Shown piece after piece: positions 11,552 through 19,320 of a stretch of DNA of 64,000 nucleotides. The notes under the pieces were generated by a model. It was not told the origin of the DNA. It worked only from the letters and a program-made list of their open reading frames with translations, and made no database searches. Origin of the DNA: JAXMAR01 sp046350295 (lineage in GTDB: Bacteria; Planctomycetota; Planctomycetia; Gemmatales; Gemmataceae); assembly GCA_046350295.1 (NCBI GenBank), contig JAXMAR010000022.1:45688-109687 (forward strand), written 5' to 3'. Every line of letters starts with the position of its first letter. The stretch's first letter is position 1. Made by a program: the position numbers and the translations under genes.

Positions 11552-12790
11552 ATGTCCTTTCGCGCTGTCTTCATCGCCATCGTCGTCGGCTTCGGACTGG
11601 TGCTCGCGGGTTTCCTCATCAACGCCCGCCGGCCGAGTGCGGAGACGAGTCAGCCGAGTGCCAATTTCGTCAAAGCGACGGGAAAGTGTGCGGAATGCCA
11701 CACCCAGCAACATCATTCCATCGTGCACGAATACGAGATGAGCGCTCACGCCAAGAAGGGCGTCTCCTGCCTGGAATGCCATCAGCCGGCCGAAAAACAG
11801 GACAAGCAGGACCACCACGGCTTCGTGATCAGCAAGACGGTAACCGCCGCCAACTGCCGCAGCTGCCACGAGAACGAGTATCAGCAGTTCCTGCGCAGCC
11901 GGCACGCCGCCCCTTCCTGGGCCGCCGTCTATGGCGGCGACAGCATTCCCGCCGAACTGGCCGCCTTCACCGAGAAATACCATCCCGGCACGTGCAAGGG
12001 GCGTGCGGCCAATCCGCTGGTCTCCCTCGAAGGCCCGGCCAGCGTCAAGGTCGGTTGCATCAAGTGCCACGGCGTCGGCAAGCCCAACGAGGACGGCTCC
12101 GTCGGCAATTGCACGGCCTGCCATACGCGACATACCTCGTCGGTCGCCATTGCTCGCTTGCCCAACACCTGCGGCCAGTGCCACATGGGCCCCGATCACT
12201 CGCAGCTGGAGATCTTCAACGAATCGAAGCACGGCGTCCTCTATCACGCTCAGTCGAAATTGCTGAACCTGGACGTCAAGCCGAGCAAGCTGACGACGCG
12301 CGACATGTTCATCCCCACCTGCGCCACTTGCCACATGAGCGGGCTCAACGGCCTCAAGACAACGCACGACACGTCCGAGCGCCTCTCCTATAACCTCGCC
12401 GCCGAGATCAGCGAGAAGCGCCCGGGCTACGCCATGGCCCAGGTGGCGATGAAGGAGGTGTGCGCCCAGTGCCATACTAAGCCCATCGTCGACAAGGTTT
12501 ACACCGAGGCGGAGAAGGTGGTGGAGAACACGAACAGCCAGGTAAAGGCCGCCGCCGTCATCATGGACGCGCTCAAGGCGGAGGGGCTGATTCCGAAGAA
12601 ACCGTTCACCGAGCCGATCCAGTTCGATTACTTCGATCTGTGGCACTACTACGGCCGCACCATGAAGCACGGCGCTTTCATGGGGGGACAGGACTTCGCC
12701 CAGTGGCACGGCGCCTATCCGCTCTTGCATCATTTCGTCGAAATCAAGGCCAAGGCCGAAGAGTTGAGGAGGAATCATGGCAAGAAGTGA
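11552..12790 (+). CDS. Octaheme c-type cytochrome, hydroxylamine oxidoreductase-related
   Basis: The 412-residue protein has an uncleaved or signal-type N-terminal hydrophobic segment (residues 5-23). It has exactly eight CxxCH haem sites, at residues 46, 73, 102, 169, 187, 207, 257 and 304 (CAECH, CLECH, CRSCH, CIKCH, CTACH, CGQCH, CATCH, CAQCH). The haem spacing and the C-terminal FDLWHYYGRTMKHGAFMGG stretch followed by QWHGAYPLL resemble the HAO/octaheme family. The protein would act outside the cytoplasmic membrane. Whether it oxidises hydroxylamine or reduces nitrite, hydroxylamine or something else cannot be decided. The next gene encodes a membrane protein that may be its quinone-side partner. 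Confidence 0.85.
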   Translation: MSFRAVFIAIVVGFGLVLAGFLINARRPSAETSQPSANFVKATGKCAECHTQQHHSIVHEYEMSAHAKKGVSCLECHQPAEKQDKQDHHGFVISKTVTAANCRSCHENEYQQFLRSRHAAPSWAAVYGGDSIPAELAAFTEKYHPGTCKGRAANPLVSLEGPASVKVGCIKCHGVGKPNEDGSVGNCTACHTRHTSSVAIARLPNTCGQCHMGPDHSQLEIFNESKHGVLYHAQSKLLNLDVKPSKLTTRDMFIPTCATCHMSGLNGLKTTHDTSERLSYNLAAEISEKRPGYAMAQVAMKEVCAQCHTKPIVDKVYTEAEKVVENTNSQVKAAAVIMDALKAEGLIPKKPFTEPIQFDYFDLWHYYGRTMKHGAFMGGQDFAQWHGAYPLLHHFVEIKAKAEELRRNHGKK

Positions 12791-12801
12791 GCGGCGGAAA
12801 C

Positions 12802-12884
12802 AAGGTGTCTGACCCCTTCGGGCAGCGCCGAGAATCCCGATCCGTGACAAGGAGTTGAAAATGTCGGAGGGGGTCAGACACCTT
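12802..12884. repeat. 15-bp perfect inverted repeat enclosing a start site
   Basis: The arms AAGGTGTCTGACCCC (12802-12816) and GGGGTCAGACACCTT (12870-12884) are perfect complements separated by 53 bases. The loop holds the AAGGAG ribosome-binding site (12849-12854) and the ATG (12861) of the downstream membrane-protein gene. The arm sequence resembles a motif I recall from REP-type extragenic palindromes in other bacteria. If the mRNA folds here it could mask or expose the start site. Confidence 0.75.
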
Positions 12885-13742
12885 TCTTCCGCGGCTTCGC
12901 AGCGTTGGTACATGCGCCCGGCGCTGTGGCTGGAGGGGTTCGTCCTGGTCAACCTGGCGTTCCTGACGCTGGACATCTACCTGGCGCACTCCACCAACCA
13001 TTTTCATCACTGGGCGGAGTACATCCCCTTCTATTTCTCGATGGGGGCGCCCGCGCTGTTGCTGATCGCGCTGGTGGTCGGCACGTGCTTCGGCTACGCC
13101 CCGGCCTGGCGCGACCTGGGCTACCTCGTCGGCTGGGCGGCGGTGCTCATCGGGCTCACCGGCGTGGTGTTGCACCTGGATAGCCGCTTTTTCGAGGAGC
13201 GCACGCTCAAGAGCCTGGTCTACGCCGCCCCCTTCGCCGCCCCGCTGGCCTACACCGGGCTCGGCTTGTTGCTCATCCTCAATCGCATGGTCCCTGTCGA
13301 GTCGGAAGAATGGCCACGCTGGGTGCTGCTCCTGGCGCTCGGGGGCTTCTTCGGCAACTTCGTCTTCAGCCTCACCGACCATGCCCAAAACGGATTCTTC
13401 CGCAAAACCGAATGGATCCCGGTGGTCTCGAGCGCCCTGGCCGTCGGCTTCCTGATGTCCATCTTCGTGGCGCCGGTGGGGCGGCGCTATCTACGGCTGT
13501 GTTTCATGGTTCTCCTCATCCAGGCGGCGGTGGGGCTGCTCGGCTTCTATTGCCATGTCGAGGCCAATCTGCGCTCGCCGGGGGATAGCTGGTTCGACAA
13601 GTTCGTCTTCGGGGCCCCGGCCATGGCGCCTCTGTTGTTTCCCAACCTCGTGCTGCTGGCGTGGATGGGGTTGTGGGAGTTGCGGCGCCACGTGCCGGAG
13701 CGCGTGACGGACGCGAGCGGCGAGACGGCGGCGGGAGGATGA
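12861..13742 (+). CDS. Polytopic membrane protein downstream of octaheme cytochrome
   Basis: The 293-residue protein has about eight hydrophobic segments (for example LEGFVLVNLAFLTLDIYLA, ALLLIALVVGTCFGYAP, YLVGWAAVLIGLTGVVL, LLLALGGFFGNFVFSL, VLLIQAAVGLLGFYCHV). I use ATG 12861, six bases after AAGGAG. A second ATG at 12912 (residue 18) would remove the part encoded by the repeat arm and is a real alternative. I do not recognise the family. The 70-bp spacing to the octaheme gene suggests an operon and a role as membrane anchor or quinone module; this is inference. Confidence 0.7.
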   Translation: MSEGVRHLSSAASQRWYMRPALWLEGFVLVNLAFLTLDIYLAHSTNHFHHWAEYIPFYFSMGAPALLLIALVVGTCFGYAPAWRDLGYLVGWAAVLIGLTGVVLHLDSRFFEERTLKSLVYAAPFAAPLAYTGLGLLLILNRMVPVESEEWPRWVLLLALGGFFGNFVFSLTDHAQNGFFRKTEWIPVVSSALAVGFLMSIFVAPVGRRYLRLCFMVLLIQAAVGLLGFYCHVEANLRSPGDSWFDKFVFGAPAMAPLLFPNLVLLAWMGLWELRRHVPERVTDASGETAAGG

Positions 13743-13835
13743 AAGCCTGACATTTCTTGGAACCGTCCTGGACGCTACCTGTTCTTTTGAATAGGCCATC
13801 TCTACGGCATTCGCCTAGCCGCGAAGCGAGCGAAC

Positions 13836-16751
13836 ATGACGCCCCAAGACTTCATCGCCAAGTGGTCCCGCGCGCAACTCTCCGAGCGCAGCGCCGCCCA
13901 GCAGCACTTCCTCGACCTCTGCGACCTCCTCGGCCAGGAAAAGCCGGCCGCGGCGGACCCGGATGGCTCCTACTACACATTCGAAAAAGGGGTCCAGAAG
14001 ACGGGCGGCGGCAAAGGCTGGGCGGATGTCTGGCGCCGCGGTCACTTCGCCTGGGAATACAAGGGCAGACACCGGGACCTCGTCGAAGCCTATAGCCAGC
14101 TCAACCGCTACCGCGAGGACCTGGAAAACCCGCCCCTCCTCATCGTCTGCGATCTCGACCGCTTCGAAATCCACACCAACTTCACCAACACGCCGAAGGT
14201 TGTCCACGGCTTCGACCTCTCGGGCCTCGCCGAGCCAAAAAACCTCGACATCCTCCGCAAGGTCTTCACCGACCCCGAGTCGCTCAAGCCGGGCCAGACC
14301 GTCGAGCAGATCACCGAGGAGGTCGCGGAGCTTTTCAGCAAGCTGGCCGACGGCATGCGCGCCCGCAACATCCCGGCGCAGCAGGCCGCCCACTTCCTCA
14401 TGAAGCTGATGTTCTGCATGTTCGCCGAGGACGTGGGCCTCTTCGACGCGCCGGGCATGGCCGCCTCCTCCAAGCTCTTCTCCAAGCTCCTCAACACGTC
14501 ACGCTTCGACCCGCCCGCCCTCACCCGGCGCCTGCGCGGCCTGTTCAAGGAGATGGCCGCGGGCGGCGAGTTCGGGGCCGATCCGATCCGCTACTTCAAC
14601 GGCGGCCTCTTCACGCAAGACGACGACGTGGTCGACCTCACCAACGAGGAGATCGACCAGCTGATCGACGTGAACAAGTGCGACTGGAGTAACGTCGAGC
14701 CGTCGATCTTCGGGACGTTGTTTGAGCGGACTCTGGACCCGGCCAAGCGCTCGCAGATCGGCGCCCATTACACGAGCCGCGAGGACATCCTGACGCTGCT
14801 GGAGCCGGTGCTGATGACGCCGCTGCGGCGCGAGTGGGAGGCGGTGCGGGCGCGGTGCGACGTGCAATGGAGCAAGGTGCAGGAGGCGGTCCGCAACCTG
14901 GAGAAGGCCGCGAGCACCCGCGCCCGCAAGGAGTTCGATAAGCTCCTCGAAGATTTCCTGGGCCGCCTCGCCCACACCAAGATCCTCGACCCAGCCTGCG
15001 GCTCCGGCAACTTCCTCTACGTCGCCATCAACCTCCTCCTCGACCTCGAAAACCAGGTCATCGCCTACGGCAGCCCGCGCGGCTTCAGCCGCTTCCCCCA
15101 CGTCCGCCCCACCCAGCTCCTCGGCATCGAGATCAACCCGTATGCCCAGCAGCTCGCCCAGGTCGTCATCTGGATCGGCTACCTCCAGTGGATGCACCAC
15201 AACGGCTACATCGCCCCCAGCGATCCGGTGCTGGAGCCGTTCGAGAACATCAAGCTGATGGACGCGATCATCGACCTGAGCGACCCGGAGCAGGCGAAGG
15301 AGCCGGACTGGCCGGAGGCGGAGTTCATCGTGGGGAATCCGCCGTTCTTGGGCGACAAGAAGATGCGCGGCGAGCTTGGGGATGATTACGTTCATGCCGT
15401 GCGGAAGCTGTACGATGGCCGCCTGCCCTCTCAATCGGAACTGTGTTGCTATTGGTTCGAGAAGGCGCGGGCAAAGATTGCCGCGGGCGAGGTCAAACGC
15501 GCGGGGCTACTCGCCACTCAGGGCATTCGCGGTGGCGCAAACCGGGTATGCCTGGAACGCATCAAGGCATCGGGCGATATCTTTTGGGCATGGTCGGATC
15601 GGGACTGGATCCTCGATGGCGCCGTCGTCCATGTAAGCATGGTCGGATTTGACCGTGGCGAAGAGAAAACGAGGATTCTGAACGGAGGAGCAGTCGACTC
15701 CATCCACGCCAACCTCGTTTCGGGTAGCCGGGCCGACGTCACGAAGGCGCGCCCACTTCAAGAGAACGCAAATCTGTGCTTCCTTGGCGTGATGAAAGCG
15801 GGTCCTTTCGACATCGTGGAGGAATTCGCCTTGGAGCTCCTTCGCTTGCCAAATCCCAACGGGTTGCCAAATAGCAACGTGCTCCGCCCGCGCCTCACGG
15901 CGCGAGACATTCTCCAACGCAGCGAGGTGAGTTGGATCGTCGATTTTGGGACCGACATGAGCGCCGAGCAGGCCTCCCTTTACGAAAAGCCGTGGGAGTA
16001 TGTGGAGGAGTACGTGGAGCCATCCCGGCGCGAGAACCGCCGAAGCCGGCTGGCAAAAAAATGGTGGCTGCATGGCGAGCCGCGGCCGGGCCTGCGCGCC
16101 GCGCTCACTGGTCTGAGCCGTTTTATTGTTACGCCTGAAGTGTCCAAGCATCGGATTTTCGTGTGGCTCGACTCCGCGTTCCTCGCGGACCACCAGACTC
16201 GCGCCTTCGCGAGCGATCAGGACTATTTCTTTGGCGTCCTGCATTCTCGCGTTCACGAGATCTGGGCTCGTGGGCAGGGAACCCAGCTGCGCGAGCGCGA
16301 GAGCGGTTTTCGCTACACTCCGACAACCTGCTTCGAAACCTTTCCCCTCCCTCAACCGACCGAGGAACAAAAGGCCGCCATCGCCCACGCCGCCCGCGAG
16401 CTGGACCGCCTCCGCAACGCCTGGCTCAATCCCCCCGAGTGGACGCGCCAGGAAGTCCTGGAATTCCCCGGCGCCGTCGACGGCGCCTGGCGCGCCTTCG
16501 TCACCAACCCCGACCTGCACGGCATCGGCACGGTCCGCTACCCGCGCCTCGTCCCCAAGGACGACGACTGCGCCGCGGAGCTGGAAAAACGCACGCTCAC
16601 GAACCTCTACAACGAGCGGCCGACCTGGCTGGACCTCGCCCATCAACGGCTGGATGCGGCTGTCGCGACGGCGTATGGCTGGGACCTGAGCGATCAGGAG
16701 ATTCTGGAGAGGCTGCTTGCGTTGAACCTGAATCGCGCGAGCGCTGATTAG
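13836..16751 (+). CDS. MmeI-like (type IIL) restriction-modification enzyme / class I DNA methyltransferase
   Basis: The single 971-residue protein combines nuclease and methylase. An N-terminal PD-(D/E)XK site is visible as Asp-64, Glu-74 and Lys-76 (WADVWRRGHFAWEYKG). This is the same D-X9-E-X-K spacing that I recall for MmeI. Methyltransferase motif I DPACGSGNFLY starts near residue 385. Motif IV is GNPPFLGDKKM near 500, which indicates an N6-adenine methylase. A C-terminal target-recognition region follows, ending in a conserved DLAHQRLDAAVATAYGW helix. Length is close to MmeI-type enzymes. No separate restriction or specificity gene is adjacent. The same architecture also occurs as a methylase in larger defence systems such as DISARM, but no other DISARM genes are seen. 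Confidence 0.88.
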   Translation: MTPQDFIAKWSRAQLSERSAAQQHFLDLCDLLGQEKPAAADPDGSYYTFEKGVQKTGGGKGWADVWRRGHFAWEYKGRHRDLVEAYSQLNRYREDLENPPLLIVCDLDRFEIHTNFTNTPKVVHGFDLSGLAEPKNLDILRKVFTDPESLKPGQTVEQITEEVAELFSKLADGMRARNIPAQQAAHFLMKLMFCMFAEDVGLFDAPGMAASSKLFSKLLNTSRFDPPALTRRLRGLFKEMAAGGEFGADPIRYFNGGLFTQDDDVVDLTNEEIDQLIDVNKCDWSNVEPSIFGTLFERTLDPAKRSQIGAHYTSREDILTLLEPVLMTPLRREWEAVRARCDVQWSKVQEAVRNLEKAASTRARKEFDKLLEDFLGRLAHTKILDPACGSGNFLYVAINLLLDLENQVIAYGSPRGFSRFPHVRPTQLLGIEINPYAQQLAQVVIWIGYLQWMHHNGYIAPSDPVLEPFENIKLMDAIIDLSDPEQAKEPDWPEAEFIVGNPPFLGDKKMRGELGDDYVHAVRKLYDGRLPSQSELCCYWFEKARAKIAAGEVKRAGLLATQGIRGGANRVCLERIKASGDIFWAWSDRDWILDGAVVHVSMVGFDRGEEKTRILNGGAVDSIHANLVSGSRADVTKARPLQENANLCFLGVMKAGPFDIVEEFALELLRLPNPNGLPNSNVLRPRLTARDILQRSEVSWIVDFGTDMSAEQASLYEKPWEYVEEYVEPSRRENRRSRLAKKWWLHGEPRPGLRAALTGLSRFIVTPEVSKHRIFVWLDSAFLADHQTRAFASDQDYFFGVLHSRVHEIWARGQGTQLRERESGFRYTPTTCFETFPLPQPTEEQKAAIAHAARELDRLRNAWLNPPEWTRQEVLEFPGAVDGAWRAFVTNPDLHGIGTVRYPRLVPKDDDCAAELEKRTLTNLYNERPTWLDLAHQRLDAAVATAYGWDLSDQEILERLLALNLNRASAD

Positions 16752-16791
16752 GGAAACGAGGCTGTAGAGCCTCGTAGGTGGGAGATCGTCA

Positions 16792-17502
16792 ATGGCGAAC
16801 GGCAATGGCTCGAAAGATAGAAGCATTAGATCGCTGATCGGCGAGTCGATGCAATATGCGCGCGACAAGCTTTGTAGATTCTGGCGCTGGATCTGGCCGC
16901 CGGACGTCCGTCTCAGAGAACATCCGGATTATGTTGCTGCGAAAAAGTACAACGAGAGTTTCGAGCTTGAGGCTGACCCAAGTCAATACGGCTGGGTTCA
17001 CGCGTACGCAAAAGCTGAATATGATCGTTTGGAGAAGAGATTCGACATTCTCGATGAGAAGGCGGATAGTATCATCAAGTACCTTGGCGGTGGTACGGCG
17101 CTCATCGCGATAGGCAGCCTAGCCACGCTCACCAGGGAAAACGCAATCATGCCGCTGTTCTTGATCCCTTCCGTGCTTTGCGCGCTCGTTGCGGTAGTTT
17201 TTGCAGTGTCAGCGCGGAATCCTACGGACACCGATCAGCCGCCTCCTGTCCGTGGCGCAGTCCTTTACGTTAGCAGTTATGGGGATAAATCCGAAGCAAT
17301 GTTCCTTGGCCAGTGGAACCAGGCATGTGAGGGAATGGCACGCGCTATACACACCAAGGCGGACAAGATTCAAAGGGCAAGCGTTTGGTACATGGCCGCA
17401 CTCGCTTTCCTCTTGCTGCCTGTCGTTGCCGTCCCCGTCACCAAAATGACGACCAACCCCGTTTCCACGTCTTCGCGACAGGTCAACACCATCGCTCGTT
17501 AA
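16792..17502 (+). CDS. Three-helix membrane protein of unknown family beside the R-M gene
   Basis: The 236-residue protein has a long charged N-terminus and then three hydrophobic helices at about 96-112, 119-141 and 197-217. Two related stretches precede membrane helices: LDEKADSIIKY (87-97) and IHTKADKIQRA (186-196). A K-A-D motif just before a helical hairpin recalls SLATT and Pycsar-type effector domains, which act as membrane-disrupting effectors in phage defence. The resemblance is by eye only. It follows the restriction-methylase by 40 bp on the same strand. Its last codons overlap the end of a convergent microprotein gene. Function is not assigned. Confidence 0.65.
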   Translation: MANGNGSKDRSIRSLIGESMQYARDKLCRFWRWIWPPDVRLREHPDYVAAKKYNESFELEADPSQYGWVHAYAKAEYDRLEKRFDILDEKADSIIKYLGGGTALIAIGSLATLTRENAIMPLFLIPSVLCALVAVVFAVSARNPTDTDQPPPVRGAVLYVSSYGDKSEAMFLGQWNQACEGMARAIHTKADKIQRASVWYMAALAFLLLPVVAVPVTKMTTNPVSTSSRQVNTIAR

Positions 17503-17645
17503 CGGCGGCGTCTGTTCAACTCACTCCCCTCGAGTATTTGCCGTGGCTGGACGACCTTTCGCGGGTCGTTGGAGGCGGACGGCCTGCTTGGCGGAACAGG
17601 CTTTGGGGCAACTACGCACTTCGGCTGCTTTGCCTTATCTGCCAT
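17499..17645 (-). CDS. Microprotein 4 of the VQPR array (48 residues)
   Basis: The gene starts at ATG 17645, preceded by an AAGGAG site that lies inside microprotein 3. The two genes overlap by 11 bases. The motif D-P-R-K-V-V-Q-P-R is at residues 27-35. The N-terminus is Pro/Lys-rich and carries the only Cys of the set (Cys-10); the C-terminus ends in four Arg. The 3' end overlaps the stop of the convergent membrane-protein gene by four bases. No known family was recognised. The support for coding is the motif shared with three neighbours plus the well-placed ribosome-binding site. Confidence 0.6.
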   Translation of the reverse strand: MADKAKQPKCVVAPKPVPPSRPSASNDPRKVVQPRQILEGSELNRRRR

Positions 17646-17793
17646 TCTTGGCTTCTCCTTGGAGCGGCAAGTCTTTGGCGTCCCCTTTTATCGGCCGCGG
17701 TTGGACAAGAATCCGCGGATCAACAGGCATTGGTGGCGTCTTGGGGGTGGGCTCGGATCCCGACTTGTCGGTGCTTTTCGATTCTTCGGCCAT
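17635..17793 (-). CDS. Microprotein 3 of the VQPR array (52 residues)
   Basis: The gene starts at ATG 17793 after a strong AAGGAG site and lies 15 bases behind microprotein 2. The motif D-P-R-I-L-V-Q-P-R is at residues 25-33. The first 24 residues are acidic, Ser/Pro/Lys-rich and without predicted structure; the tail is charged. The motif codons differ from those of its siblings at most third positions, which argues for selection on the peptide. Confidence 0.65.
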   Translation of the reverse strand: MAEESKSTDKSGSEPTPKTPPMPVDPRILVQPRPIKGDAKDLPLQGEAKNGR

Positions 17794-17808
17794 GAAAAGA
17801 CTCCTTCC

Positions 17809-17985
17809 TTAATCCTTGGCTTTGATGTCTCCTCGCGGCGGCTGCTCCTCACTGAAGTTAACCGGACGAGGCTGCACCGCCTTCCGCACATCAGTCTTAA
17901 CTGGTACCGCCTGCTGCTTCACCGCGACCGGACGCGGGGGCGCAGGCTTTCCTTGGCTGTTGTTCTTGTTATTATCCGCGGCCAC
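17809..17985 (-). CDS. Microprotein 2 of the VQPR array (58 residues)
   Basis: The likely start is the GTG at 17985, since a GAGGGA site sits five bases upstream and no ATG is available. The motif D-V-R-K-A-V-Q-P-R is at residues 32-40. The N-terminal part is Asn/Gln/Pro/Val/Lys-rich. The gene lies 15 bases after the stop of microprotein 1 and 15 bases before microprotein 3, which is a tight and regular spacing for an operon. It has no Cys and no hydrophobic helix. Confidence 0.6.
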   Translation of the reverse strand: MAADNNKNNSQGKPAPPRPVAVKQQAVPVKTDVRKAVQPRPVNFSEEQPPRGDIKAKD

Positions 17986-18000
17986 AGCGTTCCCTCGCTC

Positions 18001-18123
18001 TTATTTGGTCCTGAAGTCCTTGGGAGTCTTCTTGACGTTTCGAGGCTGAACCACTTGCCTCGGGTCGGATACGGGCGTCGGGCCAGGCTTTGGTTGTGGT
18101 TTTTGCTCGGGTTGCTTTGCCAT
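18001..18123 (-). CDS. Microprotein 1 of the VQPR array (40 residues)
   Basis: This first gene of the array starts at ATG 18123 after an AGGGGG site. The peptide is very rich in Pro, Lys and Gln and contains D-P-R-Q-V-V-Q-P-R at residues 20-28. It has no hydrophobic segment and no Cys. A good promoter lies just upstream. It could be a structural or regulatory peptide, a substrate of an unseen enzyme, or a recently expanded family. No function can be assigned. Confidence 0.65.
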   Translation of the reverse strand: MAKQPEQKPQPKPGPTPVSDPRQVVQPRNVKKTPKDFRTK

Positions 18124-18144
18124 GTTTTCCCCCTACATAAGCGG

Positions 18145-18172
18145 ATTGTACCAGCACGGCCGAAAAATGCAA
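18145..18172 (-). promoter_or_regulatory. Promoter of the microprotein operon
   Basis: On the minus strand TTGCAT (18172-18167) and TACAAT (18150-18145) are separated by 16 bases and lie 22 bases before the first microprotein start. The TACAAT box recurs upstream of several other genes in this window. Confidence 0.6.
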
Positions 18173-18228
18173 AGGCTGGGGCTGCGCGGAATGCCCCGCG
18201 AAGTGGATCGGTGCCGAGGGACGACGGT

Positions 18229-18342
18229 GATGTAACTCCTTCGGAGTAGGAAGGCCCTGTCTGGCGGCGTTCCCAGCGTAGGCGCTGCGCGCCAACGCTG
18301 GGCTTTTTGATGTAACGCCTTCGGCGTAGGGTTGGGCGTGGC
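18229..18342. repeat. 114-bp triple-hairpin repeat, copy 1
   Basis: The unit contains a CTCCTTCGGAG hairpin and a long hairpin around CCCAGCGTAGGCGC/GCGCCAACGCTGGG. A GCCTTCGGC hairpin and a GTAGGGTTGG tail complete it. A second copy with about ten differences lies at 19321-19434 in the same orientation. Neither copy encodes a convincing protein. It looks like a non-autonomous dispersed element or a structured RNA. Confidence 0.75.
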
Positions 18343-18383
18343 GCGTTATGAGAACGGGGCGGCGGAACGCCGTGGAGGAGTGA

Positions 18384-18530
18384 ATGGCCGAACTGAAATT
18401 CACCGAAGCCTTCGCCAAGTACGGCGCCAAGCTGAGCAACCCGCAGTGGGCGTTTTCGGCGCTCGCGTCCGACGGCGCGCTGGTCTTGAGTTGCTGGCAG
18501 CACAAGATCAGGATCAAGAATGGGGGCTAG
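18384..18530 (+). CDS. Short conserved-looking reading frame, probably a truncated gene
   Basis: The 48-residue frame starts at ATG 18384 right after GGAGGAG. It begins MAELKFTEAFAKYGAKLSNP and continues through SALASDGALVLSCWQHK, which reads like a genuine protein start. It stops shortly before the MITE-like element at 18553. This suggests the 5' part of a longer gene cut off by insertion or deletion. No family is assigned. Confidence 0.4.
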   Translation: MAELKFTEAFAKYGAKLSNPQWAFSALASDGALVLSCWQHKIRIKNGG

Positions 18531-18552
18531 CGCTACGTCGCTCCCCGTCGCC

Positions 18553-18803
18553 CCCCTCACCCCTACCCCTCTCCCCCCGCCGACACGTTCGCCGAGTCGG
18601 TTGCGGTCGCCGAGGCGGGGGGAGAGGGCCGGCTGTTCGCGGTTGCCGACGGATGGTTGCGTTGTTGGCAGGACGGGACGGAAGCTGTCAAAGCAAGTGC
18701 CCCCCCTATCGGCGGCGTTGAAGCGCCGGCCCAATCCCCCCGCCGGTTGACCGGGGACAATCGGTGGAGTCGTCGGCGGGGGAGAGGGGCAGGGGTGAGG
18801 GGG
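18553..18803. mobile_element. MITE-like element with 32-bp terminal inverted repeats
   Basis: The left end 18553-18584 (CCCCTCACCCCTACCCCTCT...) and the right end 18772-18803 are inverted copies with only a few mismatches and enclose about 190 bp without a gene. A third partial copy of the G-rich end lies near 18616. The CCTCACCCC-type ends are reminiscent of dispersed non-coding repeats. No target-site duplication was identified. Confidence 0.55.
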
Positions 18804-19320
18804 AGCCCATGAGGCGAGAACCAGACCGTATCGAGAGGGCACGCTCGCTTCGCCAACAGCCCGTGCGGATGTGGCGCCACTTGGGCCGCTGATTTGACTG
18901 TGTTCGATAAGGTAGCCCGCGATGCTCACTCGCCTCGTCTACCCCAACTGCGATTCCGCACGCCACCTCGGTCTGCCCGCCATCGACGCCTTTTGGGTGG
19001 AGGCGACGCCGGCGGAGGCGCGGCGGCTCGTTTTTCCGCTGTTGACGAGCGAGGCCCAGGCGGAAGCGCGCGAGTGTAGCCGTAGGCTTCCGCGCAGCGG
19101 CGTGCGCGGCTGCCGGACGCGGCCCTTCTGTTTCCTGGTGGCGCGTGATCTTTCGTTCGTGTTGCCTTTCCGGCCCGCGTTCCCTTTTGCGGGAATGTGG
19201 AACGCGTGGAACCCGTTTCGGGCATTTCCGCGGCGGAAGATCGCGTCTCTCTCGGAACTGACGACCATCCCGTGTCCGAGGCCTACGCCGGGCTCAGCGA
19301 TCGGCACAATAGGCGACGTT
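18804..19320. other. Intergenic stretch with possible gene remnants
   Basis: The region carries a short frame from 18921 (LTRLVYPNCDSARHLG and FWVEATPAEARRLVFP). Another runs from about 19200 to 19320 (GTDDHPVSEAYAGLSDRH). Both read like fragments of real proteins but neither is complete. The second ends at the next copy of the 114-bp repeat. I interpret this as decayed accessory DNA. Confidence 0.35.

Noticed and set aside
18245..18520. Peptide frames through the 114-bp repeat (PALARSAYAGNAARQG-type)
   Set aside because: They are translations of the hairpin repeat and have no start or ribosome-binding site.
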